In this document: piece by piece, positions 1-9,123 of the stretch | How the letters are laid out: each line of letters opens with the position of its first letter | How positions within the stretch are numbered: position 1 is the first letter of the stretch | Source of the DNA: Rhodoblastus sp963748385 | GTDB lineage: Bacteria; Pseudomonadota; Alphaproteobacteria; Rhizobiales; Beijerinckiaceae | Length of the DNA stretch: 64,000 nucleotides | Assembly: GCA_963748385.1 (NCBI GenBank) | Contig: CAVVIQ010000020.1 | Location: 248,001-312,000 of the forward strand | Direction of reading: 5' to 3' | Notes under the pieces: model-generated | What the model saw: only the letters and a program-made list of their open reading frames with translations | The model's database searches: none | What the model was told of the DNA's origin: nothing | Program-made: the position numbers and the translations under genes

Positions 1-74
1 TTTTTCGTGACGCCATACATATTTAAATGTTGGCCGAGAAAATCATCAGGTCATTCATCCAAGAGAGCCTTACC

Positions 75-860
75 ATGTCGCTAGCCTCGAAAACCGCCGT
101 CGTTACTGGCTCCACCTCCGGCATCGGCCTCGCCATCGCCCGCGCCTTTGCCAATCAGGGATGCAACCTCGTTATCAACGGTTTACGCGAGATTTCGGCG
201 ATTGAACCCGAGCGCGCGTCCATTGAAAAGAATTTCGGCGTCAAGGTGATCTATGACCGCGCCGACATGTCCAACCCCGAAGAGATCGCCACCATGATCG
301 CCCGAGCCGAAAAACACTTCGGCTCTGTGGACATTCTCGTGAACAATGCCGGAATTCAGTTCGTTGCGCCAATCGAGGATTTTCCTGTCGAGAAATGGAA
401 TCAAATTATCGCGATCAACCTTTCCTCGGCGTTCCACGCAATGCGCGCCGCGATGCCGGGAATGAAGGCCCGCAAGTGGGGGCGCATCATAAATACAGCC
501 TCGGCTCACTCGCTCGTCGCCTCACCTTTCAAGTCGGCTTATATCGCCGCCAAGCACGGCGTCGCGGGTTTGACCAAGACTGCCGCCCTTGAGCTGGCGA
601 CCTTCGGCGTCACGGTCAATTCTATCTCCCCCGGCTATGTTTTGACCCCCTTGGTTGAAAAGCAGATCCCGGACACGATGAAAGCTCGAAACCTGACGCG
701 GGAACAGGTCCTGAACGACGTGTTGCTCGCGGCCCAGCCGACCAGACAATTCGTGACCGTCGAGCAGGTCGCGGCCCTCGCCGTGTTCCTGTCAGGCGAC
801 GCCGCCTCGCAAATCACTGGCGCCAATATTTCGATGGATGGAGGATGGACCGCGGCGTGA
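75..860 (+). CDS. bdhA: 3-hydroxybutyrate dehydrogenase (short-chain dehydrogenase)
   Basis: Predicted NAD-dependent cytoplasmic enzyme that interconverts 3-hydroxybutyrate and acetoacetate, usually in polyhydroxybutyrate turnover. The 261-residue protein has the classical SDR features: the glycine-rich cofactor motif TGSTSGIG at residues 11-18, NNAG at 90-93, the catalytic triad S143, Y156 and K160 (YIAAK), and the ITGANISMDGGW ending. I chose the ATG at 75 because AAGAGAG lies just upstream and the protein then begins directly before the first beta strand; an in-frame ATG at 27 would add 16 unlikely residues. SDR enzymes are hard to tell apart by substrate, but the overall sequence reads like the HBDH subfamily. 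Confidence 0.85.
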   Translation: MSLASKTAVVTGSTSGIGLAIARAFANQGCNLVINGLREISAIEPERASIEKNFGVKVIYDRADMSNPEEIATMIARAEKHFGSVDILVNNAGIQFVAPIEDFPVEKWNQIIAINLSSAFHAMRAAMPGMKARKWGRIINTASAHSLVASPFKSAYIAAKHGVAGLTKTAALELATFGVTVNSISPGYVLTPLVEKQIPDTMKARNLTREQVLNDVLLAAQPTRQFVTVEQVAALAVFLSGDAASQITGANISMDGGWTAA

Positions 861-1005
861 CGCCGAACCGCGACGACCGCCAACTGGGGCAAACCCGTGG
901 CCGCAGTGGCGCTTGTCCCATTGCTTGACGCTGCGCATCGGAACGGCGTTAAAGGTAACACCCGCGATCTGCGACGCGCAGGAATTCATAGCGCCCCAAC
1001 CCATC

Positions 1006-1992
1006 ATGCCCTCAAATCCAGATTTCCTGCTCAGCACCGATCCCGAAGAACCCCCGGAGAGACTCGCCGGCGCGGTCGTCGCCATTGGCAATTTCGATGG
1101 CGTCCATCGCGGTCACCGCGCCGTTATCGCCCGAGCAAAAGCCTTGGCGCGGAGATTGGCGCGGCCTTGCGCCATCCTGACCTTCGAACCCCATCCCGTC
1201 GATTTTTTTGGCCGTGGCGACGCCGTCTTCCGCCTGACCAGTCGTGACGCCAAAGCCCATCGCATCGCGGAACTCGGCCTTGACGGCATGTTCGTCCTGA
1301 CTTTCGACAAGGCCTTGGCGAACCTCGACGCAGGCGAGTTTCTGCGCGAAATTCTGGTCCGCCGCCTCGGCGTCGCGGCCGTTGTCGTAGGCTATGATTT
1401 CCATTTCGGCGCGCGTCGAACCGGCACGCCCGAGTTTTTGCGCGAGGCGGCGCCAAAGCTCGGCATCGCGGTTGAAATTGTCGAAAAGGTCGTCGCTGAC
1501 GAGGAGGGTTCGCTCGAAGCCGTTTCTTCGACCGCAACGCGGGAGGCGCTGGAGCGGGGCGATGTTCGCGGCGCGGCGGTGTTGCTCGGCCATCTCTGGT
1601 CCCTGACCGGCACGGTGATCCATGGCGCGAAGCTCGGGCGTCAACTTGGCTTTCCAACCGCCAATCTCGCTGTCGAAGACTCCTGCCGCCTGCGCCACGC
1701 CATCTACGCTGTCGAAGTCGATCTCGATGGCCGCAGGCTAAAAGGCGTCGCCAGTTTCGGCCGGCGCCCGACGGTGGCCAACGAGGGTCCAACACTCCTC
1801 GAAGTCTATCTTTTCGATTTTTCCGAAGATCTTTATGGACGCGATATTGAAGTCTTCTTCATCGATTTCCTGCGCCCCGAGACGAAATTCGAGTCGCTTG
1901 ACGCTTTGATCGCACAAATCCGTCAGGATGAGACGCTAGCGCGCCGCATCCTGGACGCATCACAATTCCATCGGTCCCCCAGATCGGGTTAA
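1006..1992 (+). CDS. ribF: Bifunctional riboflavin kinase / FAD synthetase
   Basis: Makes FMN from riboflavin and then FAD from FMN and ATP. The N-terminal nucleotidyltransferase domain carries GNFDGVHRGH at residues 28-37, the HxGH-type motif of FAD synthetases. The C-terminal half, from about residue 190, is the flavokinase domain with the LGFPTANL motif. The length of 328 residues is normal for bacterial RibF. The ATG at 1006 is preferred: the frame is open upstream to 838, but that stretch overlaps the end of bdhA and does not read like protein. The next gene, an ABC transporter, starts 59 bp downstream. Confidence 0.93.
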   Translation: MPSNPDFLLSTDPEEPPERLAGAVVAIGNFDGVHRGHRAVIARAKALARRLARPCAILTFEPHPVDFFGRGDAVFRLTSRDAKAHRIAELGLDGMFVLTFDKALANLDAGEFLREILVRRLGVAAVVVGYDFHFGARRTGTPEFLREAAPKLGIAVEIVEKVVADEEGSLEAVSSTATREALERGDVRGAAVLLGHLWSLTGTVIHGAKLGRQLGFPTANLAVEDSCRLRHAIYAVEVDLDGRRLKGVASFGRRPTVANEGPTLLEVYLFDFSEDLYGRDIEVFFIDFLRPETKFESLDALIAQIRQDETLARRILDASQFHRSPRSG

Positions 1993-2051
1993 GGTCCGTG
2001 GAGTTCACGCCGGCGCCATTTCGCTGGTTGCATCCGAAATAGAGGACACCC

Positions 2052-4136
2052 ATGAAACTTCTCGGCGTCGCCGTTGCGCTTTTCGGCTTTCTGTCTGGCG
2101 GCGTCGGCCTTCGACTTGGCAATACGACGCTCGTCCTGCTGGCCGCAGCCAGCCTGATCGTCGCTTATTGCTGCTGGCGTAGCGCGCAAGTTTCAAGCTT
2201 CCTGAAAATTTTCCTCGCCTTGTTCGCGGTCGAAACCATTGTCTTTGGCCTCGCCGACATTGCCGCACGTTTCGGCTATTGGCCTAGATCCCTGGCTGAG
2301 GCGCGGATGCCTCCGACCCTGGCGCTAACGGTCGCAATGTTCGCGATCATCGTCTTCGCCGTCTCCCATATTCCGGTGGTGCGAGCGCTGACCCGAATCG
2401 CGGATCGATTCTTCCTCGCCACGGATGAGACCAGCACCGGGATCGGCCGCTTCCGCTTCAAGACGCTGGAGCGCAGCCTGGCGACTGGCATGGTCATCTT
2501 CCTTGTCGTGCTCAACCAGGCCGAGGTGGCGATCACCGTGCGGCTTAATTTCTTTAACCGCGATTTCTTCAATGCGATCCAGAATCACGACGGCCCCGTA
2601 TTCTGGCGCATGCTGATCTGGGTATTTACGCCATGGGCTTTTATCTATGTTGGCGCCCTGGTGGTGGAATATGTCGTCAGCTCTTATCTCATCATCCGAT
2701 GGCGGCGATGGCTGACCCAATTCTATATTTCCCATTGGCTTAGCCGCCACGCCCATTACCGGATGTCGCTCGCCAGCGGACCGACGGACAACCCCGACCA
2801 ACGCATCGCCGAAGACGTCGCCCGCTTCATCGACGGCGGCGGCGACGGCGGCGCTTTCGGCTACGGCGTCTATAACTACTCGATCATGCTGATCTCGACC
2901 TTGTCGTCACTGGTGTCTTTCGCCCTCCTGTTGTGGAGCCTCTCCGCGAACTACACCTTCCCGGGGACGAATTTCGCCTTTCCGGGCCTGCTGTTCTGGG
3001 TCGCGTTGATCTATGCCGCCGCAGGCACGCTCGTCACCCATCTCATCGGCCGTCCACTGGTCGAGATCATGTTCACCCGGCAGAAAGTCGAGGCGGATTT
3101 CCGTTTCGGGCTGGCGCGTCTGCGAGAATATAGCGAGCAAGTGGCGCTGCTCAACGGTGAAAAGGCGGAAGCCTTATCGTTGAGGCTCAAGTTCGCGGCC
3201 CTGATCTCCAATTACATTGACATGATCAATCTTCGCAAGAAGTTGACTGCGTTCACGGGATTTTACGGACAGCTCAGTCCGATTATCCCTTATATTTTCG
3301 CGGCACCATTCTACTTTTCTAGAAAGATAGAACTTGGCGTCATGACACAGACAGCGCAAGCTTTCGGCCAAGTCCAGGGCGCGCTGACCTTTTTCATCAA
3401 TTATTATACGTCGCTCGCCGGCTTCCGCGCGGTGCTTGATCGTCTCAGCTCCTTTGACGCCACCATCGAAGCGGCGCAGACGTTGCGGGCCTTCACGATC
3501 GAGCCGAACTCTACCGCGCCGGCGCTGCACAATGCCACCATCGCTCTGCCAAACGGAATCGTCTTGCTGAAAGGCGTCGACTTCGCTGTGACGCCCGGTC
3601 GAAATCTGCTGGTCACCGGGCCGTCCGGGGCCGGGAAATCCACCTTGTTCCGGGCTATTTCGGGAATCTGGCCGTTTGGCGCCGGCGCGGTATCGATTCC
3701 CCCCGATGGCAAGATGATGCTGCTCCCACAAAAGCCTTATCTTCCGTTGGGCCCCTTGCGCCAAGCCGTCGTCTATCCCGCGGCGGCCGACCGGCATGAC
3801 GACGAGGCGATCGCCGCCGCCCTCGTTGACGCCCGCCTGCCCCATCTGGCCGACAAACTGGATATTTCCGACCTTTGGTCGCAGCGACTCTCCGGTGGCG
3901 AGCAGCAGCGCATAGCAATCGCGCGGGCCTTGCTGGCAAGGCCGGCTTGGCTCCTGCTCGACGAGGCCACGGCGGCGCTCGACGAGGAAACCGAGAACGC
4001 GATCTATCAAATGCTCGCCGAACGCCTGCCGCATACCACGCTCGTTTCGATCGGGCACCGGTCGTCGCTCGCCGCTTTCCATCTCGACCATGCCCAGGTG
4101 CGATCCGGCGAGGTCGTCCTCGCGGCCGTGAAGTGA
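2052..4136 (+). CDS. BacA/SbmA-like ABC transporter, fused permease and ATPase
   Basis: A 694-residue fused half-transporter. About the first 65 residues form two additional hydrophobic segments; the central part (roughly 120-480) resembles the SbmA/BacA membrane domain; the last 200 residues are an ATP-binding domain with Walker A GPSGAGKST at 523-531, the signature LSGGEQQR near 613 and Walker B LLLDEA near 638. SbmA and BacA themselves lack an ATPase domain, so this belongs with the ATPase-carrying relatives (YddA, Rv1819c, BclA), which import peptides or cobalamin-like compounds. A purine-rich AGAGGA precedes the ATG. The substrate cannot be read from the sequence. It may share a transcript with ribF. 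Confidence 0.88.
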   Translation: MKLLGVAVALFGFLSGGVGLRLGNTTLVLLAAASLIVAYCCWRSAQVSSFLKIFLALFAVETIVFGLADIAARFGYWPRSLAEARMPPTLALTVAMFAIIVFAVSHIPVVRALTRIADRFFLATDETSTGIGRFRFKTLERSLATGMVIFLVVLNQAEVAITVRLNFFNRDFFNAIQNHDGPVFWRMLIWVFTPWAFIYVGALVVEYVVSSYLIIRWRRWLTQFYISHWLSRHAHYRMSLASGPTDNPDQRIAEDVARFIDGGGDGGAFGYGVYNYSIMLISTLSSLVSFALLLWSLSANYTFPGTNFAFPGLLFWVALIYAAAGTLVTHLIGRPLVEIMFTRQKVEADFRFGLARLREYSEQVALLNGEKAEALSLRLKFAALISNYIDMINLRKKLTAFTGFYGQLSPIIPYIFAAPFYFSRKIELGVMTQTAQAFGQVQGALTFFINYYTSLAGFRAVLDRLSSFDATIEAAQTLRAFTIEPNSTAPALHNATIALPNGIVLLKGVDFAVTPGRNLLVTGPSGAGKSTLFRAISGIWPFGAGAVSIPPDGKMMLLPQKPYLPLGPLRQAVVYPAAADRHDDEAIAAALVDARLPHLADKLDISDLWSQRLSGGEQQRIAIARALLARPAWLLLDEATAALDEETENAIYQMLAERLPHTTLVSIGHRSSLAAFHLDHAQVRSGEVVLAAVK

Positions 4137-4163
4137 CCGCCGCGCATTCCGCTGGCGATCGGT

Positions 4164-5063
4164 CTATTGCGGCGGCGACACAGATCTAGCCGATTGGGGT
4201 TTCGCGGCGCGCCTCGATATTTCGCGTCCGCTTTTCGATTTCTTCAGACCGTCCTCGGCGGCCAGTTGCGACTGGAGGAGGAAATCCCGCGCTTCCGTAA
4301 TGCGGAGGGCGCAAAAACCGACCGCTTCCTCGTGATCGTAGTCCCGGCAAGCCTGCGCGCGTTCCGCGGGAAAGGCCGCCTGCGCCTTGATCGCCGCCGC
4401 CGCGGCCGACTTGTCTTTCTTAAATTTGCTCAACAAAGCGCGAAAATGCGCCCGCATCGATTTTTCGACGGCGCCGCGCTCTTTCTCCATCGATTTGATC
4501 TGTATGTCGGAAAAACTTCCCCCCGGAGGCCCCCACAATCCCGCGGCGTCGACTCGGCAATCCGCTTTTGCGAATGAACAAGCGCCGATCGAATTCCTGG
4601 CGCGAAGCGCGCCGCTGAGCACGTCAAACTGCAAGGGGCACGCCGAAGAATCCAATTCGAGCCGCGTCACTCCATCGACAGAGCCGAAAACTTTCAAAGT
4701 GACTGGACCGTCGAAGCCCATAGACACTTCGCAAGACTGATTGGGGTGGGAAATCTTTTCCCCCTCGGCGACGAAGCGCGTGACAACGTAGCCGCTGCCG
4801 GATTTTTCAATCTGCAAGGCGCCGCGAAAGCCAAGCAGGCTGAGCGACTCGCCCATGACACCCTCGATCTCCGGCGGCTTGGACGGGGTGAAATGGCCCG
4901 TAAATTCGTCGTCGTCCGATCGCAGCGGCGCGGAGGGAGGCGGCGCGATGCTTTGCCCCTTTGGCGTCGAAACGCTGACGGCCCCCGGCAACTGGATTTG
5001 CGCGTGGCAAGCGTTGACGATGAGCATGGGAAACAAAAACGGAGCGAAAAGAACTGGGCGCAT
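4164..5063 (-). CDS. Exported protein of unknown function
   Basis: I do not recognise a family with confidence. From the ATG at 5063 the 299-residue protein starts with a typical signal peptide (hydrophobic run, then ACHA before QIQLPG), so it is probably periplasmic; the VNAC before the cleavage region is a poor lipobox. A start nine codons upstream (5090) is also possible. The middle part has several cysteines (CEVS, CPLQ, CSF, CRVD). The last 110 residues are charged and probably helical, with a C-rich stretch (ACRDYDHEEAVGFCALR) faintly like the LprI-type lysozyme-inhibitor fold; that resemblance is weak. It converges with the ABC transporter gene and shares no obvious operon. Confidence 0.65.
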   Translation of the reverse strand: MRPVLFAPFLFPMLIVNACHAQIQLPGAVSVSTPKGQSIAPPPSAPLRSDDDEFTGHFTPSKPPEIEGVMGESLSLLGFRGALQIEKSGSGYVVTRFVAEGEKISHPNQSCEVSMGFDGPVTLKVFGSVDGVTRLELDSSACPLQFDVLSGALRARNSIGACSFAKADCRVDAAGLWGPPGGSFSDIQIKSMEKERGAVEKSMRAHFRALLSKFKKDKSAAAAAIKAQAAFPAERAQACRDYDHEEAVGFCALRITEARDFLLQSQLAAEDGLKKSKSGREISRRAAKPQSARSVSPPQ

Positions 5064-5401
5064 CGACACGTCAACTCGCACGAGACGCATGGAGAATAAC
5101 AGCGTCCCGCGGGAGCCCCAAATTTTGTAAATTCTCGCCAATGAATATTCGACAGCGTTTCCTTCGGCGACGGAATCGCTCGCGTCGCCCGTCGCGCGTC
5201 GCGACGGCGGTTCAGCGACAATGGAACGAGGCGATCCCAAGCCATTGGCGCATCAAAGACGCCAACCATCACGCACGCGACTAGAGGCGACCCCAGCGCC
5301 GCTCACCCCCGGACTCAGCGCGTCGATCAAATCGCCAACGGAATGACGCCCCCGGATTCAATATCAATTCCAGTTAAATCCCGCCCGCCCAGAAGGCCGC
5401 T
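5064..5401. other. Intergenic stretch between exported protein and dnaA
   Basis: About 340 bases between the start of the exported protein (minus strand) and the stop of dnaA (minus strand). An open frame crosses part of it on the minus strand, but it has no signal sequence, no family resemblance and no ribosome site. I see no RNA gene. It presumably holds the promoter of the exported protein and the 3' end of the dnaA transcript. Confidence 0.4.
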
Positions 5402-6874
5402 TCAATCGGCAAGAAGCCGCTTCAACAAGTCGAGCTCTTGACTCAAGCCAATGTCGTTCGAAGCCATTTCCTCGATTTTCCGTACCGCGTGCAACACAGT
5501 CGTATGATCTCGTCCCCCAAATCGGCGGCCAATCTCAGGCAGAGAGCGCAATGTCATCGTCTTTGCTAAATACATCGCAATTTGCCGAGGTCGTACAACA
5601 TTTGCGGTCCGTCGGGACGACAAAATATCCGCGCGACTGACATTAAAATGAGTGGCGACCAATTTTTGTATATCCTCAATTTTTACTCTTTTAGGCTCTC
5701 TCACCCTGATCAAATCCCGGATGGCCGCTTCCGCAGCCTCCAAAGTCAACGGCGCCCCGGCCAGAATCGTATGCGCCAAAAGCCGATTCACCGCCCCATC
5801 CAGATCGCGACCATTGGTGTCGATCAATTTAGCGACCATTCCAACCACATTCGCATTAACTTCGAACGTTGGATGCGCCGCCCGGATGTTTTGAATTCGC
5901 GCTTCCAGAATGCCCCGCCGCAGTTCTTCATCTAACGGCTGGAGTTCGACGGACAACCCACCGCCAAACCGCGATCTCACCCGCTCCTCCAGATTTTCCA
6001 GCTCGTTTGGCGCACGGTCGCCGGCGATGACGACTTGTCGCCCGGAATCCATCAAAGCGTTCAAGGTGTGGCAGAATTCTTGTTGAATGGTCTTGCCTTG
6101 CAAGAATTGGACATCATCGATGACAAGCAAATCGATCGAGCGAAGACTATCCTTAAACGCCATGAAGTTTTGACGCTTCAGCGCGGCGACAAACCCATAC
6201 ATGAACTTCTCAGCCGTGAGATAAACGACCCGCCGCCCCGCTTCTTGTCCGCTATGCGCGATCGCCTGAATCAAATGCGTCTTGCCGAGACCTACATTCG
6301 AAAAAAAATAAAGCGGGTTAAAGGTCGTGCCTGCACCATTCAACCCGTCAAGAACCTGTCGCGCCGCCGCGAAGGCGAGCTGGTTCGACGAGCCCACGAG
6401 AAAAGTCGCAAATTTGAAACGTAAGTCGAGTGACGATCCCCCGATGCCGTCGGCGGAATTGATTCTCGACTTATCGTTTTCGGCACGCCCGTTTCGCCGC
6501 GCCTCCGTCGCAGGCTCCCCCTGGGCGTCGCCGCTGCGCCGTTCCGCTGGGCAGCCGCCAGCAAGTCGCGTGGCGACTCTTGAATCCAGAACGAGATCCT
6601 GAACCCCGGGCATTTCAGCCATGATCGCATTACGTAATTTGGTCAAATAATGCGCCTGAATCCAACTCTTCAAAAACTTTGTCGGAACGCTCAAATAAGC
6701 AGTTCCATCAGCGATCTTTTCAAGTTCAAGCGACTTGAACCACGAAAAATATATCGCGTCGCCGACTTCCCGGCGAAAACGCTCGCAGAACGTCGCCCAC
6801 AGCGCAGCATTGCTTCCGCTGTCACGATCGCCATCAGTCAGTTTTTCCAGTCGCGCTTTCGACATTGCTCGCAT
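5402..6874 (-). CDS. dnaA: Chromosomal replication initiator protein DnaA
   Basis: DnaA binds DnaA boxes at the origin and melts it to start replication. The roughly 490-residue protein has an N-terminal DnaB-interacting domain (1-90), a variable linker (about 100-150), the AAA+ domain and the C-terminal DNA-binding domain. The Walker A reads SNVGLGKT, with lysine near residue 198; the first position is not glycine. Walker B is LLVIDDVQF. The C-terminal signature GGRDHTTVLHA is intact. I place the start at the ATG at 6874; a TTG at 6880 and an ATG at 6865 are in frame, and none has a good ribosome site. dnaN is not adjacent. Base composition is visibly more AT-rich than in the genes further right. 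Confidence 0.97.
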   Translation of the reverse strand: MRAMSKARLEKLTDGDRDSGSNAALWATFCERFRREVGDAIYFSWFKSLELEKIADGTAYLSVPTKFLKSWIQAHYLTKLRNAIMAEMPGVQDLVLDSRVATRLAGGCPAERRSGDAQGEPATEARRNGRAENDKSRINSADGIGGSSLDLRFKFATFLVGSSNQLAFAAARQVLDGLNGAGTTFNPLYFFSNVGLGKTHLIQAIAHSGQEAGRRVVYLTAEKFMYGFVAALKRQNFMAFKDSLRSIDLLVIDDVQFLQGKTIQQEFCHTLNALMDSGRQVVIAGDRAPNELENLEERVRSRFGGGLSVELQPLDEELRRGILEARIQNIRAAHPTFEVNANVVGMVAKLIDTNGRDLDGAVNRLLAHTILAGAPLTLEAAEAAIRDLIRVREPKRVKIEDIQKLVATHFNVSRADILSSRRTANVVRPRQIAMYLAKTMTLRSLPEIGRRFGGRDHTTVLHAVRKIEEMASNDIGLSQELDLLKRLLAD

Positions 6875-8004
6875 CTTCAATCAGGAATCGAAACCCTTCC
6901 TCGGCCTCGAGGAACTCCGCTGGGATGTTGAAGATGATCCAGAATTAATTCTGACCCACCTTCATGTCGACGACGCTACTTTAGAGCCGACCAACCGCTT
7001 AACTCGCCAAGTCGCCCGTTAGCAAACAAAATATATACAAAACAATTACACGTCAGACCGCAGACCTTAGCTCTGCTAAATTCGTCACACCACATTTATG
7101 CGCACCCCCACAGCACGACATCTGCTTCAGACCGCAACGGCCCCTTAGACGACACCCTAAGGGCACCGTAAATCTCAACTTAGACTTTGAAGTGAAATAT
7201 TATTTACTTTTTTGCACCATTTCTGCCCAGCGAGTCATTGTTAAGACCCAAGAGCAGGGGCTTTTCTTTTCTTTTGTCTTGAGACCATACACAGGCCGGC
7301 CGTCCTATGCAACGCCTCAAGCGTGCGGTCTGAAGCCGTTTGGATATAGCGACGATCGGCGCGCCTCGAGAGAGCGAAAAGAATCTCGCGAGAGCCCTCA
7401 AAAGGCCGAAACCAGATTAGTAAGGCGCCGCCTCGCCCCTTGTCCTGGCCGGACGCTCGAATGACGATTCGGGACAGCCCGCCGCCACTGTCAAGGCCGC
7501 GCAGCAAATGAGCTTTACCAGCTTTGTCCACAACATGTTGGTTTTATTGGTGCTTTATTGCGCACGCGGGCCGGCTGTCATAAATTTTTTAGTTCCGATC
7601 CGAATGTCGCCAAAACGCCAACATTCGAACCGAACGCCGCAGCAGCGAAAAAGCAAAAAGCCCCTTATCGTGGCGAAGTCTAACATCATTTCAGCTAAAG
7701 CGGCGTTTATTGCCCCAGGGCCCGCAACCGTCGGAAGACATTTCGGAATGATCCCAAAAAAAGTACACAAACATGACTCATCGTCAAAACGCATTTTCCT
7801 AATGCCTACAGGATTGTTCCGTTGTTATACGACTATATAATCGTATAGCTACGACACTTAACGCTTATTGCATGCGATATTTGCACGACTTACGTGAATA
7901 ATCGAGCTTGTAATTCGATAATCAAAACTTATCGTAAGCATAGAAATATTACTAATCGCTATTATCACCACCGTACGCTGACGCAATACAACACTTGATG
8001 CTAA
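6875..8004. other. Long non-coding region upstream of dnaA, possible origin or dnaA control region
   Basis: About 1.1 kb without a convincing gene. I find DnaA-box-like 9-mers one mismatch from TTATNCACA at 7524-7532 (TTGTCCACA), 7096-7104 (TTATGCGCA) and 7893-7901 (CGTGAATAA, reverse), and one weaker one at 7210-7218. The part from about 7740 to 8010 is AT-rich and holds two short inverted repeats: TATACGA/TCGTATA at 7826-7847 and CGATAA/TTATCG at 7916-7934. Small open frames on the plus strand have no ribosome sites or family features. It must contain the dnaA promoter; an origin function is a hypothesis. Confidence 0.4.
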
Positions 8005-8976
8005 TTAAATAACACTACATTGGTTCACTCGAGACGTTCTGTGCGCAACAGCTTTCAGGTCGCTAAAATATTCGATATAACGGGCCTCAATCTCTGCGAT
8101 TGGCATGACGACAAAAACATCTGTCACACCGAACTCCCGATCGACCACAGCGCCATCGCCGAATTTGGCTCCAACGCGCATGTAGGCTTTGACCAGCGGC
8201 GGCAGCGCCGCCATTGCGCGTTTCGAATCGACCGCATCGAGCGCGAGCCTGTCCATCGCTACAAACCTTCGCGGCAGCGGCCGCACGAGCCACTCCGGCG
8301 TAGCCATGGCGAAGTGATAAAGAAAGCTTAGCTGCGAAGCCAACCGGAAGGGATCGGCGCCCTCGAGGCTGGCGCAACCGATCATGGCGTCAATCCGGTA
8401 ATACTTCACATAGGCCCAAATACCTTTCCAAAGCATCTCGATCGTCTTCTTTCCTCGATATTCCGCCAGAACACAGGATCGCCCGAGCTCCAGGAAGCGC
8501 GAATTGGGATGACGTGAAAGCAATGGCCCGATATCGAATTCCTGCGCGCTGTAAAATCCAAAATTTTCTTGAGCCACTTCCTGACGCAGCAGGCGATATG
8601 CGCCGACAACCTTGGGCTTGATCTTACCAAAACGATCGGACGCCGCATGGTCAATCACCAGTAGATGGTCGCAGACCCTGTCAAACCGACAGATGTCCCG
8701 ACGGACCAAAGCCGCCGTCGCGTCCGGCGTCGCTCCCCCTTCCTGAAAGAACACCTTGTAGCGCAGGCGTTGCGCTTTCCGGATTTCCGACTTCCTTGTC
8801 GCAAGACGCAATTCGAGGGAGCCTGACCAGCCAAGGCTGGGACCAAGCGCTGGCTGTGGAAGTTCCGGCGGCAATCCGTGAAATCGGGGAATTTTCCGAG
8901 AGTTCGACTCTTTTGCCTTTTTCGCAAGAAACGGAATTTTTGACGAAAGACCAGCGACCACGGCCAATCCGTTCAT
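8005..8976 (-). CDS. OlsB-like N-acyltransferase (ornithine lipid synthesis type)
   Basis: A 323-residue protein of the hemolysin-like GNAT acyltransferase family. OlsB enzymes join a 3-hydroxyacyl chain from acyl carrier protein to ornithine, the first step in making phosphorus-free ornithine lipids. Family features are the LRLATRKSEIRKAQRLRYKVFF stretch at the start of the domain (about residues 60-85, given here by its key residues R-x-AQ-x-LRY), the FLELGRSCV segment in the middle and the WKGIWAYV helix. The ATG at 8976 is chosen because GGGGAA lies seven bases before it. There is no OlsA gene beside it in this window, so the exact product is inferred. The hybrid histidine kinase gene lies 147 bp upstream on the same strand. 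Confidence 0.78.
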   Translation of the reverse strand: MNGLAVVAGLSSKIPFLAKKAKESNSRKIPRFHGLPPELPQPALGPSLGWSGSLELRLATRKSEIRKAQRLRYKVFFQEGGATPDATAALVRRDICRFDRVCDHLLVIDHAASDRFGKIKPKVVGAYRLLRQEVAQENFGFYSAQEFDIGPLLSRHPNSRFLELGRSCVLAEYRGKKTIEMLWKGIWAYVKYYRIDAMIGCASLEGADPFRLASQLSFLYHFAMATPEWLVRPLPRRFVAMDRLALDAVDSKRAMAALPPLVKAYMRVGAKFGDGAVVDREFGVTDVFVVMPIAEIEARYIEYFSDLKAVAHRTSRVNQCSVI

Positions 8977-9123
8977 GAATGCGTTCCCCGGAAATGACGA
9001 CTGGTTCGACCGACGTTCGTCCTGCGCGAATGCTCGCGGCCAGGAAAACGATCGCCTGCTCTGGCGACCCTTGTTCGATAAAAGAAACCCGATACGAAAA
9101 TATGACAACTTCAGTAAGCGAAT

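Noticed and set aside
838..1005. Upstream extension of ribF to a start at 838
   Set aside because: It would overlap bdhA and adds 56 residues with no family counterpart before the FAD-synthetase motif.
5402..6874. DnaA Walker A lacking its first glycine (SNVGLGKT) as a sign of inactivity
   Set aside because: The essential GLGKT core is intact, and I recall non-glycine residues at that first position in other alphaproteobacterial DnaA proteins.
7192..7464. 90-codon open frame in the dnaA upstream region
   Set aside because: Composition is unlike the neighbouring genes, there is no ribosome site and no recognisable motif.
7508..7840. 110-codon open frame on the plus strand in the dnaA upstream region
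   Set aside because: No ribosome site, no family resemblance, and it crosses the AT-rich patch and DnaA-box-like sites; a chance frame.
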